Shown piece after piece: positions 34,040-42,257 of a stretch of 64,000 bases of DNA. Position numbers and translations under genes: made by a program. The notes beneath the pieces are model-generated. The model worked only from the letters and a program-made list of their open reading frames with translations. It had not been told where the DNA came from and did no database searches. The stretch's first letter is position 1; every line of letters starts with the position of its first letter. This DNA comes from Sphingomonas sp. 35-24ZXX (GTDB lineage Bacteria; Pseudomonadota; Alphaproteobacteria; Sphingomonadales; Sphingomonadaceae). The DNA lies in contig NZ_JROG01000001.1 in the NCBI RefSeq assembly GCF_000786215.1, positions 124,001 to 188,000 of the forward strand. The letters run 5' to 3'.

Positions 34040-34966
34040 TCAGCCGTGATACAGCTTGGGCCTTCCGCCAGGGGGGCCTCTATCGGGCGGCGCATAGACC
34101 GAAATCGCACCGGGCATCACCCGAAAATGCGCGGGCGTGGCGGTGACGATCTCGCCATCGGTGTTGATTGGCATCGGACGGCGAGTCTCGATATCGAATT
34201 CGACGCACCGCGCGGTGCGGACTTCCTTCCATGCGCCATGCGTGCCGCTCCTGAAAGCGCGGACCATCAGGGCGAGCTTCCACATGTTGCGCATTTCCAG
34301 GCTGTAGAGGTCCAGCGCGCCGTCATCGATTGCAGCATTCTGCTCGACGATATTGCCCCCGCCGTACAGCCGACCATTGCCGATGGCGATCTGGTAGGTC
34401 TTGACCCGTGTCGTTCGGCCCTTTTCGACGATCCGCGCACCAAACAGCTTGGCGGTGGTCAGGATGCGCAGCGCGGCAACGGCATAGCCCAGCCTGCCGA
34501 AGCGCTTCTTGATTGCCGGATCAAGCTTCTGGGCCAGCTCGCTGCTGAGCCCGATGCTCGCCACATTGAAAAAGGCATGGCCATTGACCATCCCGACATC
34601 GATCTGCCGCCGGTGGCCAGCCATGATGACATCGGCCGCCGCTGCAAAATCGAGCGGGATGGACAGCGTCCGCGCCAGATCATTCGCGGTCCCGGCGGGA
34701 ATGATGCCGAGCGGCAGTCCGCTTTCGATCACCGCAGGCGCTGCCGACGAGATCGACCCATCGCCTCCGCACACCACGATCGCGTCGGCGGACTGGTGGA
34801 GGCGGGTGATATCGCGCGCGATTTCGGGCAGGTTCTCGAAGGGCTCGACAAGGACATCAAAACCGCCGGCTTCGAACCGGGCGGAGACAGGCCCCAGCGC
34901 CGCGAGGCCTTCCCGCGATTTCGCGTTGAGCAGCAGCAGGATGCGCTGGCCGGTCTGGGATGCCAC
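34040..34966 (-). CDS. YegS/diacylglycerol-kinase-family lipid kinase
   Basis: A 308-residue protein of the DAGK_cat family. It starts ILLLLNAKSREG and has the nucleotide-binding VVCGGDGSISSAAPAVI with GIIPAGTANDLARTL, and the family motif NVASIGLSSELAQK. A beta-sandwich C-terminus contains NGRLYGGGNIVEQNAAIDDG and INTDGEIV. It phosphorylates a membrane lipid such as diacylglycerol, sphingosine-like base or phosphatidylglycerol; sphingomonads make sphingolipids, so a sphingoid substrate is conceivable but not shown. The Hsp70-like gene follows 93 bases downstream on the same strand. Confidence 0.9.
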   Translation of the reverse strand: MASQTGQRILLLLNAKSREGLAALGPVSARFEAGGFDVLVEPFENLPEIARDITRLHQSADAIVVCGGDGSISSAAPAVIESGLPLGIIPAGTANDLARTLSIPLDFAAAADVIMAGHRRQIDVGMVNGHAFFNVASIGLSSELAQKLDPAIKKRFGRLGYAVAALRILTTAKLFGARIVEKGRTTRVKTYQIAIGNGRLYGGGNIVEQNAAIDDGALDLYSLEMRNMWKLALMVRAFRSGTHGAWKEVRTARCVEFDIETRRPMPINTDGEIVTATPAHFRVMPGAISVYAPPDRGPPGGRPKLYHG

Positions 34967-35409
34967 GGGACGGGCCTAAAGGGACACGATGTGCATGAGG
35001 CAGCCATCTATAGCGAACCCGATCGCAAAGGCCCGAAGCAATCTTCCCCCTGCGCCGATTTTTCTGACCGTCGGCCGGGGGAGCGGTAACTGCAATAATC
35101 GCTATAATTGAAGTTTAGAAAGCTGCTGTTTTTTCGTCTCGCTTCGGCGCGTTTTAGTTCCAAAATGGGAAATAGGTCGGAAACAATATTGCGGTTTTAG
35201 ATTGGACGCGGTTTTCTGGCGCCATGGCTTGAGCAAGCTGTCTCAGGCCGCAGACAGGGTGGCGCATTGGTCCTCGGGTCGCAGCCAGGACACCGGTGCG
35301 CCACCCGCATCGGATCCTTCGGTACAGCGTGCGGATCGGCGATGGTCATGGTATTGCGATGCTTGGTGTTCCCTGCGCGGGCACGACGATCTGCGCATCG
35401 ACTGACCGC
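34967..35409. other. Intergenic stretch with a nested hairpin
   Basis: About 440 bases without a credible gene, upstream of the lipid kinase and downstream of the esterase. It has a nested stem: TCCCCC (35045-35050) with GGGGGA (35077-35082), enclosing GCCGA (35054-35058) with TCGGC (35071-35075). An AT-rich tract follows (35095-35200). The stem may be a terminator or a 5' leader structure of the kinase transcript; neither is certain. Confidence 0.45.
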
Positions 35410-37350
35410 TCAGGGGATCGGCAGCTCGAACGGACCGGCGGGCAGTCCCGCACCATCGAACAGGTTGATGGTCGGTGCGTCGGCCCAGGCATAGCGCACG
35501 CGTGTCGCGGCGGCGCCATCCTGGGGCAGGGTCACCTGGTTGCCCCGAATGACGCCCGGTACGAACCGGCAGCTGGCCTGATCCGTGCCGCACAGCTCGA
35601 AGCCGATCGCCTCGCGGCTGCCGCGTGCCACCAGCGACCCTGTCACGCCGTCGAAGGTCACGACCACCGCGTTTTCGCCGCGCGTGACGGACCGTACCGA
35701 CGGCCCTGACGCAGACTCCGTGCCGCCATAGGCAATCGCGCGCATCGTGCGGGCAAGCCGCCGGCCCAGTTCGCGCTTTTCGCCCGGGTGGACATCGAAC
35801 GGATCGCCGATATCGAGGGTGAGCGCGAGGCCGACCCTCGGATCGTTCGCGGCGACCTTGCGCTGGTCGTTGCGGACATCGGCCCATCCGCTGGCATTGG
35901 GCGTGGCCGCCGGCGTGCCGAAGCCCGCCAGGCTGACGATCGCGAATGGCAGATCCGGCGTGTCGAACTGGACGCGCCATGCCGCGATCATCGCGCTCAG
36001 ACGGTCAGCATAGCCGGGGAGCGCAGTGTCGGATTCGCCCTGATACCAGGCGACCCCCTTCAGCGCGGGGCTGCCCAATGGCGCGATCATCGCAGCGTAG
36101 AGATTGCCGGACCCTGCGGTATCGTCCCAGGGCGGGCGCGGCATGCCGGGCGCGCGGCGCCGGTCGGGCGAATAGGACCAGCCCTCGCCGAGCGGCAGGC
36201 GCTGGCCATCGCGCAAGGTCAAAGCCATGCTATCGGCGGGTCCTGCCATCCCGCCCTTGCCCCACAGATCGTTGACATTTACGGTGATGACATTGCGCCC
36301 CGCGTTCAGCGATCCCTTGGGCAGCGCATAGCGTCGCGGGGTCGAGATGCTGCCACCGCCGCCCACCGGACGGCCGTTGATCCAGACCACGTCCTGATCG
36401 TCGAGAAGGCCCAGATCGAGTGTCGCGCCCTGCGCAACCTGGGCCGCAGAGAGCACCAGCTCGCGGCGTAGCCACATGAAGCCGTTGTACTCGACCAGCT
36501 CCGGATCGCCCCAGTCCTCCCAATATCCGATCTTCGGAACCGGTCGCCAGTCGCGCTTTGCATCGGGCATCCACGGCGCATCCTTGTGCGCCGCGCGCCA
36601 CCAGCCCTCCCACCGCGTGCCGAAGCCGCGCTGGGCGCTGGTGGGGTCCCTGGCGCGGAGCTGGCGCAGTTGCACGTCTGCCGCAGCTCCGGTCTGGCCG
36701 AGCGCTTCATCGGACATCCAGCTGCTGATTCGGGTTCCGCCCCAGCTGCTGTGGATCGCGCCCAGCGGAACATCGACCGTCCGGCGCAGATCCTTGAGCA
36801 TGTAGAAGCACGCGGCGGAAAATGCGCCCGCCGTCTGGGGGCTGGCCACATCCCACCGGGGTGGCTTTTCGAACGTGACGCGCGGGTCGAGCGCAGTCTG
36901 GCGCGGCACGGTCATCATTCGGATGCCATCGTCGGCAGAGTTGGCGATCTGGGTGCGGCTGTCCTGCGATTCCGCGATCGTCATTTCCATGTTGGACTGG
37001 CCCGAGCACAGGAACACATCGCCGATCAGCACGTCTTCGGCGACACTGGCGCCGCTGCGCGCAGCCACCGTGATGCGATAGGGGCCACCCGCCGCCATTG
37101 CCGGCAGCACGATGCGGAAGCGGCCATCGCGGCCTGCCACCGCCGTGCCGACATGCGCGCCGATCTCGACCGTCACGGTTTCCCCGGGGTCGGCAGTGCC
37201 GCTCACCGGGATCGGCCTGTCGCGCTGGATCACCGCGTGGGATGCAAAGGCGGGGTCGAGCTCTGCGGCGAGAGCAGGGCTGATGCTGGCAAGGATGCAG
37301 GCACCTGCCAGCATCGCGTTGATCGAGGGTCTGAAGGGCGCTGTCTGCAT
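35410..37350 (-). CDS. Exported sialate O-acetylesterase-type SGNH esterase
   Basis: A 646-residue exported enzyme (signal peptide MQTAPFRPSINAMLAGACIL...ALA). After an N-terminal beta domain (35-105, VIQRDRPIPVSGTADPGETV) comes the SGNH hydrolase with the catalytic-serine motif FLCSGQSNMEM at 114-123. The YQGESDT block follows near 435, and the DPFDVHPGEKRELG Asp-His block near 535. A jelly-roll domain (about 260-350) is inserted. Such enzymes remove acetyl groups from sialic acids but also from xylan and other plant polysaccharides. Following xylonate dehydratase with a one-base gap, and with altronate dehydratase and a hexuronate transporter upstream, acetylated (glucurono)xylan is the more likely target. 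Confidence 0.88.
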   Translation of the reverse strand: MQTAPFRPSINAMLAGACILASISPALAAELDPAFASHAVIQRDRPIPVSGTADPGETVTVEIGAHVGTAVAGRDGRFRIVLPAMAAGGPYRITVAARSGASVAEDVLIGDVFLCSGQSNMEMTIAESQDSRTQIANSADDGIRMMTVPRQTALDPRVTFEKPPRWDVASPQTAGAFSAACFYMLKDLRRTVDVPLGAIHSSWGGTRISSWMSDEALGQTGAAADVQLRQLRARDPTSAQRGFGTRWEGWWRAAHKDAPWMPDAKRDWRPVPKIGYWEDWGDPELVEYNGFMWLRRELVLSAAQVAQGATLDLGLLDDQDVVWINGRPVGGGGSISTPRRYALPKGSLNAGRNVITVNVNDLWGKGGMAGPADSMALTLRDGQRLPLGEGWSYSPDRRRAPGMPRPPWDDTAGSGNLYAAMIAPLGSPALKGVAWYQGESDTALPGYADRLSAMIAAWRVQFDTPDLPFAIVSLAGFGTPAATPNASGWADVRNDQRKVAANDPRVGLALTLDIGDPFDVHPGEKRELGRRLARTMRAIAYGGTESASGPSVRSVTRGENAVVVTFDGVTGSLVARGSREAIGFELCGTDQASCRFVPGVIRGNQVTLPQDGAAATRVRYAWADAPTINLFDGAGLPAGPFELPIP

Positions 37351-37351
37351 G

Positions 37352-39130
37352 TCAGTGGTTGTGCCTTGGTGTCTTGTGCGACGTACCGCGATACTTGATG
37401 GCCATTTCCAGCACGCCGCCTTCGGCCAGCTGCCCGGTCTTTTCGCGGTACAGCTCTTCCCAGGGTGTGTTGCTGGCTGGAACCGGCGGGGCCGGATTGT
37501 CCCGCTGGCGCCGGGCGATCTCGGCCGCGTCGACCAGCGCGTCGCAGCGCCCGGTGTTGAGATCGACCCGGATCACGTCGCCGGTCTGCAACCACGACAG
37601 CCCGCCGCCTGCCGCACTCTCGGGCGAGGCGTTGAGGATCGAAGGGCTGTCGGACGTGCCCGATTGCCGACCGTCGCCGAGTGTCGGAAGGCTCATGATG
37701 CCCTGCTGGATCAGCGCATCGGGCGGCTGCATGTTGACGACTTCGGCGGATCCCGGCCAGCCGATCACGCCCGCGCCGCGGATCACCAGCACGCAATCGG
37801 CGTCGATCGCGAGCGCGGGATCGTTGATGCGATGGTGATAGTCGTCCGACCCGTCGAACACGATCGCCCGGCCTTCGAAGATGTTCTCCGCACCGGGGCG
37901 CGAGAGATAGCGGTTGCGGAAGTCCTCGCCGATGACACTGGTCTTCATGATGGCGAAATCGAACAGATTGCCGCGCAGCACCAGAAAGCCCGCGCGCTCC
38001 ATCAGCGGCGTATCATAGGCGCGGATCACCTCGCGGTTGCGGCTTTCGCGCCCCGTAAGGTTGGCAGCCATGGTCTGCCCGGTGATGGTCATCGCCTCGC
38101 CGTCGATCACACCGGCCGCCAGCAGTTCGCACAATACGGCGGGGACGCCGCCGGCGCGGTGGAAATGCTCGCCCAGAAAGCGACCTGCGGGCTGCATGTC
38201 GACGATCAGCGGGAGCTCATAGGCCTGCATCCAGTCCTGCGGCGTGACCTCGATGCCGGCATGGCGCGCCATCGCGACGATATGCGGCTGCGCATTGGAC
38301 GATCCGCCGATGGCGGTCACGGTGGCGATGGCGTTGCGGAAGGCGGCCTGGGTCAGGATCTGCGAGGGGCGCAGATCCTCATAGGCAATCTCGACCGCAC
38401 GGCGTCCGGTCTCATAGGCGATCTGGCCGCGCTCGCGATAGGGGGCCGGGATGGCGGCACAGCCGGGCAGCGACAGGCCCAGAGCTTCGGCCACCGCGTT
38501 CATCGTCGAGGCGGTGCCCATCGTGTTGCAATGCCCGGCAGACGGGGCGCTGTCGGTGGCCCGCGCCAGGAACTCGGCCTCGTCGATCTCGCCCGCCGCC
38601 AGCTTGCGGCGGCTGCGCCAGATCACGGTGCCCGATCCCACCAGTTCGCCTTCGTGCCAGCCATCGAGCATCGGTCCGCCCGAAAGCACGATCGCCGGAA
38701 TGTCGACGGTCGAGGCTGCCATGACCTGCGCCGGTGTGGTCTTGTCGCAGCCGGTGGTCAGCACCACCGCGTCGATGGGATAGCCGTTGAGGATCTCGAC
38801 CAGCCCGAGATAGGCCAGATTGCGGTCGAGCGCAGCGGTGGGGCGGCGGCAGTTCTCGAAAATCGGGTGGAGCGGAAACTCCATCGGAATGCCGCCCGCA
38901 TCGCGGATGCCCTCGCGCACCCGGCGCGCCAGGTCGAGATGGATGCGGTTGCACGGCGAGAGGTCCGAGCCGGATTGCGCGATGCCGATGATCGGCTTGC
39001 CCGACATCAACTCGGCAGGGGTCAGGCCATAATTCATGAATCGCTCGAGATAGAGCGCGGCCATGTCGCTGCGGCCCGGCGCTGCGAACCACTCGCGCGA
39101 CCGGAATGGCCGCTTGGGCTGTCTGTTCAT
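37352..39130 (-). CDS. xylD: D-xylonate dehydratase (IlvD/Edd family)
   Basis: A 592-residue iron-sulfur dehydratase. Length and sequence follow the Caulobacter XylD type closely: FRSREWFAAPGRSDMAALYL, GSDLSPCNRIHLDLARRV, VVLTTGCDKTTPAQVMAAST, SAPSAGHCNTMGTASTMNAV and the end block IMSLPTLGDGRQSGTSDSPS. The cysteines in SPCNR, TGCDK and GHCNT are the cluster ligands. It converts D-xylonate to 2-keto-3-deoxy-D-xylonate, the second stage of the Weimberg and Dahms routes; related sugar acids such as L-arabonate cannot be excluded. It is cotranscribed with the esterase downstream and lies behind the MFS transporter. Confidence 0.88.
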   Translation of the reverse strand: MNRQPKRPFRSREWFAAPGRSDMAALYLERFMNYGLTPAELMSGKPIIGIAQSGSDLSPCNRIHLDLARRVREGIRDAGGIPMEFPLHPIFENCRRPTAALDRNLAYLGLVEILNGYPIDAVVLTTGCDKTTPAQVMAASTVDIPAIVLSGGPMLDGWHEGELVGSGTVIWRSRRKLAAGEIDEAEFLARATDSAPSAGHCNTMGTASTMNAVAEALGLSLPGCAAIPAPYRERGQIAYETGRRAVEIAYEDLRPSQILTQAAFRNAIATVTAIGGSSNAQPHIVAMARHAGIEVTPQDWMQAYELPLIVDMQPAGRFLGEHFHRAGGVPAVLCELLAAGVIDGEAMTITGQTMAANLTGRESRNREVIRAYDTPLMERAGFLVLRGNLFDFAIMKTSVIGEDFRNRYLSRPGAENIFEGRAIVFDGSDDYHHRINDPALAIDADCVLVIRGAGVIGWPGSAEVVNMQPPDALIQQGIMSLPTLGDGRQSGTSDSPSILNASPESAAGGGLSWLQTGDVIRVDLNTGRCDALVDAAEIARRQRDNPAPPVPASNTPWEELYREKTGQLAEGGVLEMAIKYRGTSHKTPRHNH

Positions 39131-39311
39131 GCCTTCAAACTCTCCAGTAACGTCCTATCGAAAGCAGGTTGGTCCCGCCCGTTGTCAAATCTGCGCCCGC
39201 ATCCAGGCCCGAGGCCGGGGGCGGGAAGGGAGTGCGCCGGATTCCACCGGCGGATAGCGCTGATTGCCGCCAGCATCGGCGCCGGTGCGAGCGGGTTGGT
39301 GTGGCACCGGC

Positions 39312-40583
39312 TCATGGGGCGACCCGCGCCAGCCGGGGGCTGAGCAAATGGATGACGACCAACGCTGCGATATAGGCGCTGGCGCAGATCGCGAAGAGCA
39401 GCTGGTAGCTGTTGGTGGTGTCGAGGATATAGCCGGTGAACAGCGACATCCCCATGCCGCCCAGCGCTCCCATGGTGCCACCGATGCCGATCACTGATGC
39501 GACCGCGCCGCGCGGAAACATGTCGGATGGCAGGGTGAAGAGATTGGCGGAAAACGCCTGATGGGCTGCAGTCGCAAGGCCGATGACCAGGACTGCAGCC
39601 CAGACATTGTCGATCGACTGGGCAAACCAGATCGGCAGCACGCACACCGCGCACAGCAGCATCGTCATCTTGCGCGCAACATTGGCGGTAAACCCTGCCC
39701 GGATCAGGCGCGACGACAACCATCCCCCGGCGATGCTGCCGAAATCGGAAATCAGATAGATCGCCGCAAGCGGCAGGCCGAAGGTCTTCAGGTCGAGATT
39801 GTAGCGATCGAACATATAGCCCGGCAGCCAGAACAGGAAGAACCACCAGATGGGGTCGATGAGCAGTCGGCCAAGCGCGAACGCCCAGGTCTCGCGCTTG
39901 AACAGCAGGCGCGACCAGGGAATGGCAGCGCCCGTATCGGCCGGGTCCTGACGGATCCAGTTCAGTTCCTCGCTGCTCAGACGGGGGTGCAGTTCGGGCT
40001 GACGGTACAGGCGCAGCCAGGCAATCAGCCACAAAACGCCGAAGATGCCGGTGATGTAGAAGGCTGCGCGCCAATCGAACCACAGCACCAGCAACGGAAT
40101 GAGCAGCGGCGTGATGATCGCGCCGACATTGGCCCCCGCATTGAACAGGCCGATCGCAAAGGCCCGCTCGCGCTGCGGAAACCACTCGGTTACTGCCTTG
40201 ATGCCCGAAGGGAAGTTGCCGGATTCGCCCAGACCCAGGCCGAAGCGCGCGATCGCAAAGCTGATCAGCCCGCTGGCGAGGCCATGCGCCATGTGGCTGA
40301 CGGTCCAGATGGCGATCGCCACGGTGTAACCCAGCCGTGCGCCCAGCACATCCACGATGCGGCCGAAGCTGATATAGCCGATGGCATAGGCCAGCTGGAA
40401 CCAGAACACGATCATCGCGAAGTCGCCTTCGCTCCAGCCGAGCTCGGCGCTGAGCGTCGGCTTGAGCACGCCGATCATCTGCCGATCGATATAGTTGATG
40501 GCGGTCGCGGTGAAGAGCAGCGCGACGACGATCCAGCGGACCCTGCCGGACGGCTTGGCTATCTGCCCTGCGGCTTCTGTCAT
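39312..40583 (-). CDS. MFS transporter, hexuronate (ExuT-like) ACS family
   Basis: A 423-residue, 12-helix permease. The start at 40583 is chosen because GGGGGAT lies upstream; the ATG at 40595 would place the ribosome site inside the gene. RWIVVALLFTATAINYIDRQ, the glutamate-bearing LGLGESGNFPSGIKAVTEWF and ERAFAIGLFNAGANVGAIIT are the hallmarks of ExuT-type glucuronate/galacturonate transporters. It sits between altronate dehydratase and xylonate dehydratase on one strand, which suits uptake of hexuronates. Confidence 0.9.
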   Translation of the reverse strand: MTEAAGQIAKPSGRVRWIVVALLFTATAINYIDRQMIGVLKPTLSAELGWSEGDFAMIVFWFQLAYAIGYISFGRIVDVLGARLGYTVAIAIWTVSHMAHGLASGLISFAIARFGLGLGESGNFPSGIKAVTEWFPQRERAFAIGLFNAGANVGAIITPLLIPLLVLWFDWRAAFYITGIFGVLWLIAWLRLYRQPELHPRLSSEELNWIRQDPADTGAAIPWSRLLFKRETWAFALGRLLIDPIWWFFLFWLPGYMFDRYNLDLKTFGLPLAAIYLISDFGSIAGGWLSSRLIRAGFTANVARKMTMLLCAVCVLPIWFAQSIDNVWAAVLVIGLATAAHQAFSANLFTLPSDMFPRGAVASVIGIGGTMGALGGMGMSLFTGYILDTTNSYQLLFAICASAYIAALVVIHLLSPRLARVAP

Positions 40584-40641
40584 CGCATCCCCCATTTATG
40601 TTTGCGCTAACATGAGCATGGGTCAGGCGGTTTCACAAGCC

Positions 40642-42114
40642 TTAAAGTGTCACACCGCGCTTCCAGATGGAAATCGTCCGCTGTCCCTGTCTTTCGGCAG
40701 CGGTCTGCGCGCCACTGGCGATGGCGAGCAGGGTATCGAGGAACCGGTCATCGGCGGTGGCCCTGTCTTCCAGCGCGATGGAGGCGTCGAAGTCCACCCA
40801 ATGCGGTTTGCCGGATGCCAGCGCAGCGTTGGAGGCGATCTTGACCGTCGGCACCGGAAAGCCAAGCGGCGTTCCCCGTCCGGTGGTGAACAGGATCATC
40901 GTGCATCCTGAAGCGGCCAGCGCGGTCGAAGATACCGCGTCATTGCCCGGGGCTTCGAGCAGGGCGAGGCCACCCAGCGGGGCAGGGTCGCCATAATCGA
41001 CGACATGGGTGAGCGGGGCCTGCCCGGCCTTTTGCACGGCACCCAGCGACTTTTCCTCCAGCGTCGTGATGCCGCCGGCGATGTTGCCTGGAGAGGGGTT
41101 TTCCGACACCGGCTGGCCCTGATCGAGAAAATAGCGCTTGAAGCGATTGACCAGTGCTGCGCCCGCTTCAAAGGTCTGGCGGTCCACGGCGCGCGCCAGC
41201 AGTGCCTGTTCCGCGCCGAAGATTTCGGGAATTTCGGTGAGCACCGGCGTTCCGCCAGCCGCAGCCAGCCGGTCGGCGAAGCGGCCGAGAAGGGGGTTGG
41301 CGGTCAGCCCGGAAAGCCCGTCCGATCCGCCGCATTTCAGGCCGACGGTGAGCGCCGACAGCGGGCAGGGCTCGCGCCGGGCGCTGGTGGCCTGTTCGAC
41401 CAGCTCATCGATCAGCCCGGCTGCAACGGCGTGTTCGTCGCCCACCGCCTGCGAGGTCAGCGTCCGCACCTTGGCGCGCGCAGCTTCGGGGATGCTGGCG
41501 AGCAGCGCGTCGAGCTGGTTGGATTCGCATCCCAGCCCGATCAGCAGCACGCCCGCCGCATTGGGGTTCGCCGCCAGCCCCGCCAGCGTCGCGCGCGTTC
41601 CGGTGAGATCATCGCCCAGCTGCGAACAGCCATGCGGGTGGGTAAAGGCATGAACTCCGTCGACGCGCCCGGCATGGCGGGCGGTGGCCTCCCGCGCGAT
41701 CTGTTCGGCGGTGATCGCGACGCACCCGACGGTGGGCAGGATCCAGATTTCGTTGCGGGTGGCAACTCGTCCATCCGCGCGACGATAGCCCTGCCATTGC
41801 GGCTGATCGACTGCCTTGGCGGCTGCAAGCGTGGCGGCGCCGGGGGCATAGACCAGCTCGCCAGCGAGCGCGGTGACCAGATTGTGGCTGTGCACATGAT
41901 CCCCCGGCGCAATAGCGCCGGTCGCCACGCCGATCGGTTGGCCGTACTTGATGACGACCTCACCCGGCCGATGCGCCCTGAGCGCAAACTTGTGGCCGCG
42001 GGGAATGGTGACGCCCAATGGCACGCCAAGCGCCGTTTCACCGGCTGGCAGATCACGCAAGGCCACGCCCACGCCGTCATCGGCATGAATACGAATCGAT
42101 GATAGCGATATCAT
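40642..42114 (-). CDS. uxaA: Altronate dehydratase (UxaA family)
   Basis: A 490-residue dehydratase with both family parts: a SAF-like N-terminus (1-85, IRIHADDGVGVALRDLPAGE) and the large catalytic domain. Motifs include RNEIWILPTVGCV, HPHGCSQLGDD, LIGLGCESNQ, LTVGLKCGGSDGLSGLTANP and TEIPEIFGAEQALLARA. It turns D-altronate into 2-keto-3-deoxygluconate in the galacturonate branch of hexuronate breakdown. The first gene of a minus-strand operon (uxaA, exuT-like, xylD, esterase). UxaC, UxaB and the KDG kinase/aldolase are not in the window. Confidence 0.92.
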   Translation of the reverse strand: MISLSSIRIHADDGVGVALRDLPAGETALGVPLGVTIPRGHKFALRAHRPGEVVIKYGQPIGVATGAIAPGDHVHSHNLVTALAGELVYAPGAATLAAAKAVDQPQWQGYRRADGRVATRNEIWILPTVGCVAITAEQIAREATARHAGRVDGVHAFTHPHGCSQLGDDLTGTRATLAGLAANPNAAGVLLIGLGCESNQLDALLASIPEAARAKVRTLTSQAVGDEHAVAAGLIDELVEQATSARREPCPLSALTVGLKCGGSDGLSGLTANPLLGRFADRLAAAGGTPVLTEIPEIFGAEQALLARAVDRQTFEAGAALVNRFKRYFLDQGQPVSENPSPGNIAGGITTLEEKSLGAVQKAGQAPLTHVVDYGDPAPLGGLALLEAPGNDAVSSTALAASGCTMILFTTGRGTPLGFPVPTVKIASNAALASGKPHWVDFDASIALEDRATADDRFLDTLLAIASGAQTAAERQGQRTISIWKRGVTL

Positions 42115-42257
42115 CGGAACGGAATGACAGACGCCAAGAGGCGATGCAAGCGAGCTTGCTGCGCCGGACGCGCCCCGGCGTGCATGGACGGGGCTTCAGG
42201 GCGTTGTGCTGGAGGCCGGCGCCATGGTCAGCGAAGTGTCGCCAAGCGTAGGCGCTT

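Noticed and set aside
39235-39252. CGCCGG-ATTCCA-CCGGCG hairpin after the ExuT-like gene as terminator
   Set aside because: The stem is only 6 bp with no U-tract in the minus direction and the downstream xylD gene seems to belong to the same operon.
37112-39343. Plus-strand ORF of 743 codons opposite the esterase and xylD
   Set aside because: Spans two genes on the other strand with clear enzyme motifs and has no recognisable fold of its own.
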